DNA of 64,000 bases from positions 1 to 64,000 of the forward strand of contig SYIK01000006.1 of the NCBI GenBank assembly GCA_005798905.1. Direction: 5' to 3'. A model generated the notes under the pieces. The model ran no database searches. It had not been told where the DNA came from and saw nothing but the letters and a program-made list of their open reading frames with translations. Position 1 is the stretch's first letter. Each line of letters begins with the position of its first letter. Of this stretch, positions 9,527-19,127 are shown piece by piece. This stretch comes from Bacteroidota bacterium (GTDB lineage Bacteria; Bacteroidota; Bacteroidia; Chitinophagales; Chitinophagaceae). The position numbers and the translations under genes are program-made.

Positions 9527-10849
9527 ATGAAAAAAATTTATACGATATTCCTGTTGTTTCTAACTATAGCAGGTTGTAATGAAAAGAAGGATTCATATTC
9601 AAATATATTTAACGATTCAAGTTTGTTTTCCAAAACTGTGAAAGAACTAAACTATGTGGTAATGCAGAACAACTTTCCTCCAATCATAGCTAGTCGAAAT
9701 TATACTTATGCCTGCATTGCTGCTTACGAAGTAGTAGCTATTGGCGATAGTAGGTTTCAATCATTGGCGGGGCAAATAAAACATTTATCAGCCATTCCTC
9801 AACAGGATACTTCAAATGTGAATTTTCAATTAGCGGCAATATTAGCTTTCTGTAAAACTGGCGAAGCTGTAACGTTCCCAGAAGGGAGTATGAAAGATTA
9901 CAGGACAGAAATTGACTCACTTGTTGAATTATCTGGCATGTCTTCTGATATAAAAAAAGCAACTAGGCAATTGGCCGATTCAGTAGCCAATCATATTCTT
10001 CGCTGGAGTAAAAAAGATAATTATGCCCAAACTCGCACAGCAGAAAAATTTCATATTAGACAAGAAGAAGGAAGATGGATTCCCACACCACCGGCTTATG
10101 CACAGGCATTGGAACCGCACTGGAATGAGATAAGACCCATGGTAATGGATAGTGGTAGCCAGTTTATACCTCCAAGACCTCCGAAGTTTGATATGAAAAA
10201 TAAAAATAGTGAATTTTATAAATGGGTAATGGAGGTTAAAAATGCAGGTGATAATCTCACTGATGAACAAAAACATATTGCTGAATTTTGGGATGACCTT
10301 GGAAACCGGACTATTGTGGAAGGCCATGTGATGTTTACATTCAAAAAATTTTCACCGCCAGGTCATTGGATGAACATTGTAGGTATTGCATGCAAAAAAG
10401 CTAATGCTGATTTTTCAAACACTGTGTACGCTTATGCAAAAACTGCCATTGCATCTTTTGATGCATTTATTCAGTGTTGGGATGAAAAGTTCCGGAGCAA
10501 TCTGCTTCGACCAGAAACGGCCATTAATAAATATATTGACCCCAATTGGAGGCCCTATCTTCAGACTCCGCCTTTCCCAGAATATACATGTGGACATAGT
10601 ACTGTTTCTTCGTCAGCGGCAGAGGCCCTTACCAATGTTTTTGGCGATAATTTTGCTTATATAGATAATTCTGAACTTGAGTTTGGTATAGCAAACCGAT
10701 CTTTCAGTTCGTTTCGCCAAGCAGCCCTTGAAAATAATTGGGCTAGATTTTATGGAGGTATTCATTATCATGGATCCTGTATTGTTAGCACTGAATATGG
10801 GAAGAAAGTTGGAGATCTTGTAAACGAACGATTAAAAATGAAAAAATAA
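9527..10849 (+). CDS. Vanadium-dependent haloperoxidase-like (PAP2 superfamily) lipoprotein
   Basis: 440-residue predicted lipoprotein (Cys17, TIAGC) of the PAP2/vanadium-haloperoxidase superfamily. The vanadate/phosphate-binding residues are in place: Lys321 and Arg328 in KFRSNLLRP, His357 in YTCGHST, Arg407 and the histidine His413 in RFYGGIHYH. Haloperoxidases of this type oxidise halide with peroxide; relatives are acid phosphatases, and sequence alone does not decide between the two. The frame is open from a TTG at 9500, but ATG 9527 begins the signal peptide exactly. It follows the FG-GAP/ASPIC gene. A weak 6-bp hairpin (10850-10855/10864-10869) before a T run follows the stop codon. 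Confidence 0.82.
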   Translation: MKKIYTIFLLFLTIAGCNEKKDSYSNIFNDSSLFSKTVKELNYVVMQNNFPPIIASRNYTYACIAAYEVVAIGDSRFQSLAGQIKHLSAIPQQDTSNVNFQLAAILAFCKTGEAVTFPEGSMKDYRTEIDSLVELSGMSSDIKKATRQLADSVANHILRWSKKDNYAQTRTAEKFHIRQEEGRWIPTPPAYAQALEPHWNEIRPMVMDSGSQFIPPRPPKFDMKNKNSEFYKWVMEVKNAGDNLTDEQKHIAEFWDDLGNRTIVEGHVMFTFKKFSPPGHWMNIVGIACKKANADFSNTVYAYAKTAIASFDAFIQCWDEKFRSNLLRPETAINKYIDPNWRPYLQTPPFPEYTCGHSTVSSSAAEALTNVFGDNFAYIDNSELEFGIANRSFSSFRQAALENNWARFYGGIHYHGSCIVSTEYGKKVGDLVNERLKMKK

Positions 10850-10976
10850 ACTGCTTTAAAATTAGCAGTATACTGGTTTTGATTTTTTTTATGCAACGAT
10901 TGTTCAAAAAAGAATAAAATTGGCAGTCAAACAAAATCAGTCATCTCTGTTACAAAAGCAAACTGATTATTGAATA

Positions 10977-12677
10977 ATGAAAAACAGAGACATGAGAATA
11001 AAATTTCAGAAAAAATGTCTATTAATGGGAATGACTTTTTTTGCTGTCTTTATTTTCATTAGTGCAAATTGCAATAAAGAGAAATATCCAACACCTCCTC
11101 CGCCACCGTCTGCAAGTTTCTCAATATCCGATTGGTCGGTTGATGGGATTTCAGGGAAAACAGAATATAAAGGGACAGAACTTTTACCTCTGATAAGATT
11201 ATCATTTCCCCTCCCTATAAATAGGAGCTCAGCTGTTTCTAAAATAAGTTTTTTTGGGAATGCCAATGTAAACTTTACATACCAGAATGGGGATAGTGTG
11301 ATAATACTGCAGCCTACATCTCCACTGATGAACCTTGCTAGGTATAGTGTGTTTGTTGATACTGGTTTATTGTCTGTTAATGGAGGAAAATTACACAGCC
11401 AGGTAACTATAAAGCTGCTGACTCAATTAGATACTTCAGATAAATTCCCCATAATAAGCGATAACCAACTACTTGATAAAGTGCAGCAGCAAACATTCAA
11501 ATATTTTTGGGATTATGGTCATCCTGTTAGTGGTCTTGCTAGAGAAAGAAGCAATGCTACATCCGAAACGATTACATCGGGAGGCTCAGGTTTTGGTATT
11601 ATGGCAATACCAGTTGCAATTAGCCGAAATTTTATTACTAGAGCTAGTGGCTTACAAAGAATGCAAACCATTGTTTCATTTTTAAAAAACACAGCACAAA
11701 AATTTCACGGAGCTTTTCCGCACTGGCTAAATGGTACCACAGGTGCGGTTATTCCTTTTAGTACTTATGATAATGGAGCGGATTTAGTTGAAACTTCTTA
11801 CTTGATGGCGGGCCTGCTAACTGCAAGGCAATATTTCAATGGTGCCGATGCTATAGAAACTGCTTTAAGAGCTGATATAAATTCAATTTGGAATGCTGTA
11901 GAGTGGAGCTGGTTTCGACAAAATAATCAAAATGTTTTATATTGGCACTGGAGCTCCAACTATGGATGGCAAATGAATCATAAAATACAAGGATGGAATG
12001 AATGTCTTATTACTTACATCATGGCTGCGTCGTCCACCACATATGGTATTCCGCAGGTTGTATATAAAGAGGGGTTTGCTAGAAATGGGAGTATGCAAAA
12101 TGGAAGCACTTATTATGGCTACTCGTTGCCGCTTGGTCCTTCATACGGAGGTCCCCTATTTTGGGCACACTATTCATTTCTTGGGATTAATCCAAACGGC
12201 CTTAATGATACTTATGCCAATTATCAAATACAGGTAACCAATCATACTAAAATAAATTACCAATACTGCAAAGTGAATTCTGCCAATTGGTATGGATATA
12301 GCAGTAAATGTTGGGGGCTAACTGCAAGCGATGTGCCTGGCGGTTATAATGCCAATGAACCTAATAATGATATTGGTGTTATTTCGCCCACTGCAGCATT
12401 ATCATCATTCCCGTATACCCCTGCAGAAAGTATGGACGCATTGAAATTTTTCTATTATAAATTAGGGAATAAAATCTGGGGACCTTATGGTTTTTATGAT
12501 GCATTCAAATTAAATGATCCTTGGGTGGCCGATTCTTATTTAGCTATTGACCAAGGGCCAATTATAATTATGATAGAAAACTATCGGAGCGGATTAGTAT
12601 GGAATTTACTGACTAGTTGCCCGGAGGTGAAGAATGGTATGAAAAATGTTTTAGGGTTTACAGCACCTTATTTATGA
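10977..12677 (+). CDS. GH144-type endo-beta-1,2-glucanase-like lipoprotein
   Basis: 566 residues. A lipoprotein signal ends at Cys32 (ISANC) and is followed by a proline-rich linker (TPPPPPS), a bacterial Ig-like domain (about 45-148) and the large (alpha/alpha)6 catalytic domain (about 155-566). It matches the glucoamylase-like family that includes the GH144 endo-beta-1,2-glucanase of Chitinophaga pinensis. Acidic residues expected for that family are present: Asp269 and Glu272 in ADLVETSYLM and Glu342 in GWNECL. It should cut beta-1,2-glucan outside the cell; exact specificity is inferred from family resemblance. It lies 127 bases after the haloperoxidase-like gene and 13 bases before the GH43 gene, so it probably heads the operon 10977-18141. 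A second in-frame ATG at 10992 is possible. Confidence 0.8.
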   Translation: MKNRDMRIKFQKKCLLMGMTFFAVFIFISANCNKEKYPTPPPPPSASFSISDWSVDGISGKTEYKGTELLPLIRLSFPLPINRSSAVSKISFFGNANVNFTYQNGDSVIILQPTSPLMNLARYSVFVDTGLLSVNGGKLHSQVTIKLLTQLDTSDKFPIISDNQLLDKVQQQTFKYFWDYGHPVSGLARERSNATSETITSGGSGFGIMAIPVAISRNFITRASGLQRMQTIVSFLKNTAQKFHGAFPHWLNGTTGAVIPFSTYDNGADLVETSYLMAGLLTARQYFNGADAIETALRADINSIWNAVEWSWFRQNNQNVLYWHWSSNYGWQMNHKIQGWNECLITYIMAASSTTYGIPQVVYKEGFARNGSMQNGSTYYGYSLPLGPSYGGPLFWAHYSFLGINPNGLNDTYANYQIQVTNHTKINYQYCKVNSANWYGYSSKCWGLTASDVPGGYNANEPNNDIGVISPTAALSSFPYTPAESMDALKFFYYKLGNKIWGPYGFYDAFKLNDPWVADSYLAIDQGPIIIMIENYRSGLVWNLLTSCPEVKNGMKNVLGFTAPYL

Positions 12678-12690
12678 TAAAAAAATTAAA

Positions 12691-14484
12691 ATGATCTTGA
12701 CCAGAAAAACAATCGTTCTATTTTTTATATTGACAACATTTTCAGTTCATCAACTATTAGCGCAGGAAAGAACCTATTGTAATCCAATTAATATTGATTA
12801 TGGGTTTACCCCAATCCCTAATTTCACTCAGTGGGGAAAGCATCGAGCTACAGCCGATCCTGTAATTGTAAATTATAAAGGAGAGTATTATTTATTTAGC
12901 ACCAATCAATGGGGATATTGGTGGAGTAGTGATATGAGTAAATGGAATTTTGTTTCTAGGAAATTTTTGCGACAATGGAATGGATATATATATGATGAAC
13001 TCTGTGCACCTGCTGTTGGAATTGTTGGAGATACCATGCTTGTATTTGGCTCTACTTACACAAGAAAATTTACTTTATGGATGAGCACCAATCCAAAAGC
13101 GAATGATTGGAAACCGCTTATTGACAGTTTTGATATTGGTGGCTGGGACCCAGCATTTTTCACAGACGATGATGGCCGCTTTTATATGTATAATGGAAGC
13201 AGCAATGTATTTCCAGTGTATGGTGTGGAACTTAACAGAAAAACATTTCAACCTATTGGTACAAGGATGCCTATGCACTACCTGCAAAGTTGGCGCTATG
13301 GCTGGCAGCGTTTTGGTGAACACATGGATAACACATTTCTTGACCCCTTTATGGAGGGAGCATGGATGACCAAGCATAATGGTAAATATTATTTTCAATA
13401 TGGGGCGCCTGGTACAGAATTCAGCGGTTATGCAGATGGTGTAGTAGTGGGAAGTAAACCTTTGTTTGACGGGATAGAAACATTCTCTCAATCAGATCCA
13501 TTGAGTATGAAAGCGGGTGGTTTTGCAAAAGGGGCAGGGCATGGTGCAACATTTAAAGATAATTATGGTAACTATTGGCATACGAGTACAATTATACTTT
13601 CTGTAAAAAATAATTTCGAACGGCGTATCGGTATTTGGCCAGCAGGATTTGATAATGATGCTGTGATGTGGTGTAATACTTCTTTTGGTGATTATCCGCA
13701 TTGGTTGCCAGCACAAAATTATTATCAACTTCCTTATAAAAGCAACTTGATAAATGAAGGAGAAAAGACTTTTACGGGCTGGATGCTTTTGAACTATAAA
13801 AAACCAATCTCTGTTTCATCCACATTGGGAAGTTATTATGCCAATAATGCAAATGATGAAAGCATGAAAACATATTGGAGTGCTTCTACTGGAGATAAAG
13901 GCGAGTGGATTCAATCTGATTTGGGAAATTTATCTGTCGTGAATGCTTTACAAATAAATTATGCTGATCAAGATGTTGAATTTTTGGGTAAGCAAACCAA
14001 TATTTATCATCAGTATAAATTATATTATTCCTTAGATGGGAAAAAATGGGATTTGTTAATTGATAAAAGTAATAACAAAACAGATATTCCACATGATTAT
14101 GTTGAATTAGAAAAACCAGTTCAGGCGAGATTTATCAAACTGGAAAACATTCATATGCCAACTGGTAAATTTGCTATTAGTGGCTTGAGAGTTTTTGGGA
14201 ATGGAAATGGATTTAAGCCCGAGGCTGTAAAATCATTTATGGTACTACGTTCCGAAAAAGATAAACGTAGTGCTTGGATACGCTGGGGCCAAGTGGATAA
14301 TGCGTATGCGTATAATATTTACTATGGCATTGCACCAGATAAACTATATAACTGTGTAATGGTGTATGATTTGAACGAATACTGGTTTAAAGCGATGGAT
14401 AGTCAAAAGATATATTATTTCACAATTGAAGCTATTAATGAAAACGGTGTTTCAGAAAAAACTAAAACAATAAAAGTTGAATAA
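12691..14484 (+). CDS. GH43-type glycoside hydrolase with discoidin (F5/8C) and FnIII-like domains
   Basis: 597-residue secreted protein with a cleavable signal (ends near LLAQE). The N-terminal five-bladed propeller (about 25-360) carries the three acids of the GH43 clan: Asp56 (ADPVIV), Asp153 (GGWDPAFF) and Glu222 (DPFMEGAW). An F5/8 type C (CBM32-like) domain follows (about 375-505, with YWSASTGDKGEWIQSDLG), then a fibronectin-III-like module to the end. GH43 members cleave arabinosides, xylosides or galactans; in this beta-glucan setting the substrate is unclear. It ends inside the start of the SGNH gene, so the two are translationally coupled. Confidence 0.82.
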   Translation: MILTRKTIVLFFILTTFSVHQLLAQERTYCNPINIDYGFTPIPNFTQWGKHRATADPVIVNYKGEYYLFSTNQWGYWWSSDMSKWNFVSRKFLRQWNGYIYDELCAPAVGIVGDTMLVFGSTYTRKFTLWMSTNPKANDWKPLIDSFDIGGWDPAFFTDDDGRFYMYNGSSNVFPVYGVELNRKTFQPIGTRMPMHYLQSWRYGWQRFGEHMDNTFLDPFMEGAWMTKHNGKYYFQYGAPGTEFSGYADGVVVGSKPLFDGIETFSQSDPLSMKAGGFAKGAGHGATFKDNYGNYWHTSTIILSVKNNFERRIGIWPAGFDNDAVMWCNTSFGDYPHWLPAQNYYQLPYKSNLINEGEKTFTGWMLLNYKKPISVSSTLGSYYANNANDESMKTYWSASTGDKGEWIQSDLGNLSVVNALQINYADQDVEFLGKQTNIYHQYKLYYSLDGKKWDLLIDKSNNKTDIPHDYVELEKPVQARFIKLENIHMPTGKFAISGLRVFGNGNGFKPEAVKSFMVLRSEKDKRSAWIRWGQVDNAYAYNIYYGIAPDKLYNCVMVYDLNEYWFKAMDSQKIYYFTIEAINENGVSEKTKTIKVE

Positions 14485-15139
14485 GTATTGCTTTAGAACT
14501 GTAATCTTTTTATTGTTTGTAGTTTCATTTGCAACTGTGCAAGCCCAGCCCTTTGTTAATGAAATTGCTGCATTTAAAAGGCAGGATTCTATTTCGGTTC
14601 CTCCAAAAAATGCAATTCTTTTTGTAGGAAGTTCATCATTTACTAAGTGGACTGATGTTCAAGACTATTTCCCCAATCATAAGATCATCAATCGTGGTTT
14701 TGGAGGCTCATCCTTGCTAGATGTAATTTGCTATGCTAACATTATTATTTTTCCCTATCAGCCGAAACAAATAATCATTTACTGTGGCGAAAATGATTTT
14801 GCTGAAAACAATAATTTATATCCGTCGCAGGTGCTTGAACGGTTTAAGCAGTTGTTTTCATTAATCCGGCACCGGTATGAAAAAGTGCCTATCGCTTATA
14901 TATCTATGAAACCAAGCCCAAACCGGAGAAACTTGATGCCTAAATTTAATGTGGCCAATGTGATGATAAAAGAATTTTTAAAAAATGAAAAGCGGACAAT
15001 TTTTATAGATGTGTATCATGCCATGCTGAAAGAAGACGGGACACCTGCAGAAGATCTTTTTATAGAAGATAAATTACACATGAATGAAAAAGGGTATGTT
15101 GTTTGGCAAAAACTAATAAAACCAGTATTAAAAAAATAG
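14477..15139 (+). CDS. Secreted SGNH/GDSL hydrolase (carbohydrate esterase-like)
   Basis: 220 residues with a signal peptide cleaved near VQAQP. The SGNH blocks are present: nucleophile region FVGSSSF (Ser53 expected), GFGGSS (block II Gly), CGENDF (block III Asn) and DKLH (Asp198, His201). It probably removes acyl groups from a polysaccharide or oligosaccharide. The only start that keeps the signal peptide is TTG at 14477, which overlaps the last 8 bases of the GH43 gene. The DJ-1-like gene begins 3 bases after its stop. The substrate cannot be read from sequence. Confidence 0.82.
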   Translation: MNKYCFRTVIFLLFVVSFATVQAQPFVNEIAAFKRQDSISVPPKNAILFVGSSSFTKWTDVQDYFPNHKIINRGFGGSSLLDVICYANIIIFPYQPKQIIIYCGENDFAENNNLYPSQVLERFKQLFSLIRHRYEKVPIAYISMKPSPNRRNLMPKFNVANVMIKEFLKNEKRTIFIDVYHAMLKEDGTPAEDLFIEDKLHMNEKGYVVWQKLIKPVLKK

Positions 15140-15142
15140 GAG

Positions 15143-15865
15143 ATGAAGAGAATATTAATTCCATTGCCAGATAAAGATTTTGACATCACCGAGGTTGCTG
15201 TACCGTGGAAATTGTTTTCACAGGAAAACTATGCTATCACATTTGCAACAGAAAATGGGAATAGAGCCTTTTGCGACCCGAAGTTGATTACGGGTATTAT
15301 TTTTGGGAAGTTAGGTGCAGAAAAAAAAGTAATTGGGTTTTACAGGGAGATGGAACAAGCAAAAGAATTTTTATATCCAATTAAATACAGTGATATACAA
15401 CCTGAAAATTTTGATGCATTGGTATTACCCGGTGGCCATGCACAGGGAATGAAACAATATCTTGAAAGTAAAATATTACAAGAACAAGTATTAAAGTTTT
15501 TCAAGTTAAACAAAATTATTGGAAGCATTTGTCATGGAAGTATTGTATTGGCAAGAACCATTGACCCAGTTACTGGGAAAAGTGTTGTGTACAATAGAAA
15601 ACTCACAGGGTTAACAAAATTTCTCGAAAGCATTGCTTATTATCTTACATTTTGGAAATTAGGAAAGTATTACCGTACATACTCAGAATATGTCCAGGAT
15701 GAAGTAAAGAGTTTTTTGTACGATAAAAGAAATTTTAAAACTGGTGGCAATCAGTTTAAACCCTACACATGTGTAGATGAAAACTTAGTTACAGCCCGTT
15801 GGCCAAAAGATGCATACTTGTTTGCAGAAACAATTATTAAAAAACTAAAATTTAAAACTCAATAG
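15143..15865 (+). CDS. DJ-1/PfpI family protein (type 1 glutamine amidotransferase-like)
   Basis: 240 residues, no signal peptide, so cytoplasmic. The nucleophile elbow is visible as GSICHGS with Cys130 followed by His131, preceded by the DALVLPGGHAQGM loop. The family contains proteases, glyoxalases, chaperones and stress proteins; the CHG motif does not choose among them. The C-terminal part (about 150-240) has the EVKSFLYDKRNF and VTARWPKDAY segments of the PfpI-like group. It sits in a tight operon, 3 bases after the SGNH gene and 2 bases before GH3. An intracellular role, for example on reactive carbonyls made during sugar breakdown, is a guess from context. Confidence 0.75.
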   Translation: MKRILIPLPDKDFDITEVAVPWKLFSQENYAITFATENGNRAFCDPKLITGIIFGKLGAEKKVIGFYREMEQAKEFLYPIKYSDIQPENFDALVLPGGHAQGMKQYLESKILQEQVLKFFKLNKIIGSICHGSIVLARTIDPVTGKSVVYNRKLTGLTKFLESIAYYLTFWKLGKYYRTYSEYVQDEVKSFLYDKRNFKTGGNQFKPYTCVDENLVTARWPKDAYLFAETIIKKLKFKTQ

Positions 15866-15867
15866 TC

Positions 15868-18141
15868 ATGGTAAGAAAAATTCTATTTTGTATATTTTCT
15901 TTTGTAGTACTGAATGTAAATGCACAGAATGCAAAAATGAAAACATTCATTGATGTACTGATGAAAAAAATGACCTTGGAGGAAAAGATAGGTCAATTGA
16001 ATTTACTTACACCAGGTGGCGGTATTGTCACTGGAGCAGTAGTAAGTAAGGATGTGGAGACTAAGATTTCAAATGGTCAGGTAGGAGGTTTGTTTGGTGT
16101 AATAGGTGAATCAAAAATACGACAAGCACAGGAATTAGCAGTAACTACCAGCCGTTTGAAAATTCCACTTATGTTTGGTTCTGATGTGATACATGGATAT
16201 AAAACTACTTTTCCAATTCCGCTTGGCCTTTCCTGCAGCTGGGATATGCAAATGATAGAACGCAGTGCAAGAATAGCTGCTACTGAGGCTACAGCAGATG
16301 GGTTGAACTGGGCTTTTTCTCCAATGGTGGATATAGCACGTGATCCTCGTTGGGGTCGAATTGCTGAAGGTGGTGGTGAGGACCCCTATCTTGGTTCACA
16401 GATAGCTAAAGCAATGATAACTGGGTACCAAAATGGGGATCTAAGCAAGGACAATACGTTGATGGCATGTGTTAAACATTTTGCACTATATGGAGCTGCT
16501 GAGGGTGGGCGTGATTATAATACAGTTGATATGAGTAGGGTGAGAATGTATAATGAGTATCTACCTCCTTACAAAGCAGCTGTGGATGCTGGTACAGGAA
16601 GTGTGATGAGTTCATTTAATGTTATTGATGGCATTCCTGCTACTGGAAATAAATGGTTATTAACAGATCTACTTAGGAAAGAATGGGGTTTTAAAGGGAT
16701 GGTCGTTTCAGACTATACATCTGTAAATGAAATGATTGATCATGGTATGGGTGATTTACAGCAAGTTTCTGCACTGGCATTAAATGCAGGCCTAGACATG
16801 GATATGGTAGGGGAAGGATTTTTGACTACATTAAAAAAATCTCTTCAAGAAGGGAAGGTAAAATTGAAACAAATTGATGATGCTTGTAAAAGAATATTGG
16901 AAGCAAAATATAAATTGGGACTTTTTGATGACCCTTATAGGTACTGCAATGCAGAAAGGGCATTAAAGGAAATATTATCTTCTGACAAAAAAGTCGCAGC
17001 AAAGGAATTTGCTACAAACTCTTTTGTATTATTAAAGAATAGTAAAAATGTATTGCCTTTAAAAAAGTCAACAAACATTGCACTTATCGGGCCGCTGGCC
17101 AACGATAAAAGTAATATGCTTGGTACATGGGCTGTATCTGGTAATTCGGATTTTGCAATTCCTGTTTTGGAAGGGTTAAAAAATGCGACAGGTGGTGGCA
17201 TTAATATTCTTTATGCTAAAGGAGCAAATATTTCAGATGATACAAGCATTGCCAAAAAAGTAAATGTATTTGGTACAAGGATAGACATTGACAAACGTAA
17301 CCCACAGGAAATGATTGATGAAGCGACTAGCATTGCTGAACGTTCTGATGTTGTGGTTGTTGTGGTTGGTGAAGCATCCGAGATGAGCGGAGAATCTGCC
17401 AGTCGATCTTTGCTGCAAATTCCGTTGAGTCAGCAAAATCTTATTAAGGAATTAAAGAAAATCGGAAAACCATTAGTACTTGTCATTATGACGGGAAGGC
17501 CATTAACCCTTGGTATGGAAAATGAAATAGCGGATGCAATATTACTTACTTGGCATGCAGGACACGAGGCGGGCAATGCTATAGCAGATGTATTATTTGG
17601 TGATTTTAATCCTTCTGGTAAACTAACAACAAGTTTTCCAAAAAATGCAGGACAGGTGCCAATATATTACAATCATCTAAACACTGGGAGGCCTAATGCT
17701 GGAGATGAGTTTCAAAAATTTCGCAGTAATTATCTTGATGTGGAAAATAGCCCACTATTCCCTTTTGGTTATGGATTGAGTTATACTACATTTAATTATA
17801 GTGATTTAAAGTTGAGCGCAAATAAATTAAAACCTAATGAAACTTTAATGGCCAGTGTTACAGTTACTAATACCGGACATGTGTCGGGGAAAGAAACTGT
17901 ACAATTATATATTAGAGATTTAGTGGGTAGCATTGCAAGGCCTGTAAAAGAATTAAAGGGATTTCAAAAAATAGATTTACAAGCTGGTGAAAGTAAAACA
18001 GTGTCTTTTGCTATTACAACGAATGATTTAAAATTTTATAACAATAATTTGAAATATGATTGGGAAGCCGGTGAATTTGAAATTATGATTGGCACTGATT
18101 CTAAAAATATAAATAAAGGAAAGGTGCAATGGATAAAATAA
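15868..18141 (+). CDS. bglX: GH3 beta-glucosidase, BglX type
   Basis: 757-residue exported enzyme with signal peptide (ending near LNVNAQ). Domain order is GH3 N-terminal barrel (about 25-345), GH3 C-terminal alpha/beta sandwich (about 385-620) and fibronectin-III-like domain (about 660-740). The nucleophile is Asp282 in GMVVSDYTS. A likely acid/base is Glu509 in EMSGESASRS, as in BglX. It should release glucose from the short beta-glucans made by the endo-acting neighbours, in the periplasm. The gene closes the tight operon that starts at 10977, with GH16 100 bases further on. Linkage preference cannot be told from sequence. Confidence 0.92.
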   Translation: MVRKILFCIFSFVVLNVNAQNAKMKTFIDVLMKKMTLEEKIGQLNLLTPGGGIVTGAVVSKDVETKISNGQVGGLFGVIGESKIRQAQELAVTTSRLKIPLMFGSDVIHGYKTTFPIPLGLSCSWDMQMIERSARIAATEATADGLNWAFSPMVDIARDPRWGRIAEGGGEDPYLGSQIAKAMITGYQNGDLSKDNTLMACVKHFALYGAAEGGRDYNTVDMSRVRMYNEYLPPYKAAVDAGTGSVMSSFNVIDGIPATGNKWLLTDLLRKEWGFKGMVVSDYTSVNEMIDHGMGDLQQVSALALNAGLDMDMVGEGFLTTLKKSLQEGKVKLKQIDDACKRILEAKYKLGLFDDPYRYCNAERALKEILSSDKKVAAKEFATNSFVLLKNSKNVLPLKKSTNIALIGPLANDKSNMLGTWAVSGNSDFAIPVLEGLKNATGGGINILYAKGANISDDTSIAKKVNVFGTRIDIDKRNPQEMIDEATSIAERSDVVVVVVGEASEMSGESASRSLLQIPLSQQNLIKELKKIGKPLVLVIMTGRPLTLGMENEIADAILLTWHAGHEAGNAIADVLFGDFNPSGKLTTSFPKNAGQVPIYYNHLNTGRPNAGDEFQKFRSNYLDVENSPLFPFGYGLSYTTFNYSDLKLSANKLKPNETLMASVTVTNTGHVSGKETVQLYIRDLVGSIARPVKELKGFQKIDLQAGESKTVSFAITTNDLKFYNNNLKYDWEAGEFEIMIGTDSKNINKGKVQWIK

Positions 18142-18241
18142 CAAATTACATACTTTAACTATTATTTAGTATTCTATTTTTAAAATGAACAATCCTTTTA
18201 TAAAAAAATAGCGTTACAGTATAATTAACTAGTATAAGAAT

Positions 18242-19078
18242 ATGAAAAGTTTTATTTTTTATTTTTTAAAGTCGCATTTATTTTACTTGTTATTAATACC
18301 TATTATCTCATGTAATAATTCCAAAGAACTAGTTTCTGCCAATGGCTGGAAATTAATTTGGAACGATGAATTTAGTAATAACGGGCTACCTGACAGTTTA
18401 AAGTGGGATTATGATGTTGGTGGGCATGGCTGGGGTAATAATGAAAAACAGTTTTATCTAAAAAAATCTTTAGATAACTCTTATGTTGCAGATGGGAGAT
18501 TGCACATTGTTGCATTAAAAAGAGATTTTGAAAATTTACATTATACTTCTGCAAAGCTAATCACCTATAAAAAACTTGCACTTCAGTATGGAAAAATTGA
18601 AGTGATGGCTAAGTTGCCGCGTGGCAAAGGCAACTGGCCTGCCATTTGGATGCTCCCAGAAAGTTTGAAAAAAAATGAAGAACAATGGCCGCTTTGTGGT
18701 GAGATAGATATTATGGAACATGTGGGAAAGGATTCAAATGTTGTTCATACCTCTTTGCATACCGCTTTATATAACCATATCAATGGAACTCAGATTACCC
18801 ATTTTGATACCCTGCAAAATGTGTTTGATACTTTTCATAAATACGGCGTAGAATGGACTGAAAAAGCAATTACATTTTTTATTGATGATAAATTATATTT
18901 TACTTCAGCAAAAGGTCAAGATGGCCGACTAACTAATAATGAGGGATGGCCTTTTGATAAGCCATATTACTTGATTCTGAATCTTGCAATTGGCGGTAAT
19001 TGGGGAGGTGAAATAGATGACACAATTTTCCCCAATGAAATGCAGATAGACTTCGTAAGGGTTTATCAGAAAAACTAA
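18242..19078 (+). CDS. GH16 endo-beta-glucanase (laminarinase-like) lipoprotein
   Basis: 278-residue predicted lipoprotein (Cys24, IISC). One GH16 jelly roll with the active-site strand GEIDIMEHVG: nucleophile Glu154, Asp156 and acid/base Glu159. The spacing ExDxxE, with the beta-bulge Met, is that of beta-1,3-glucanases (laminarinases) and beta-1,3(4)-glucanases. The N-terminal WNDEFSNNGLPD and the later LILNLAIGGNWGG are also family hallmarks. It should cut beta-1,3-glucan at the cell surface. It lies 100 bases after GH3 and is the last hydrolase before the locus is interrupted. Confidence 0.92.
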   Translation: MKSFIFYFLKSHLFYLLLIPIISCNNSKELVSANGWKLIWNDEFSNNGLPDSLKWDYDVGGHGWGNNEKQFYLKKSLDNSYVADGRLHIVALKRDFENLHYTSAKLITYKKLALQYGKIEVMAKLPRGKGNWPAIWMLPESLKKNEEQWPLCGEIDIMEHVGKDSNVVHTSLHTALYNHINGTQITHFDTLQNVFDTFHKYGVEWTEKAITFFIDDKLYFTSAKGQDGRLTNNEGWPFDKPYYLILNLAIGGNWGGEIDDTIFPNEMQIDFVRVYQKN

Positions 19079-19127
19079 ATAATTAAATTTTTCAAAATAT
19101 ATTTATTCCTTAATATTGCAAAAATGA

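Noticed and set aside
13075-13491. 138-residue minus-strand ORF inside the GH43 gene
   Set aside because: Shadow of a strongly supported coding frame; His/Ile/Cys-rich, no homology recognised.
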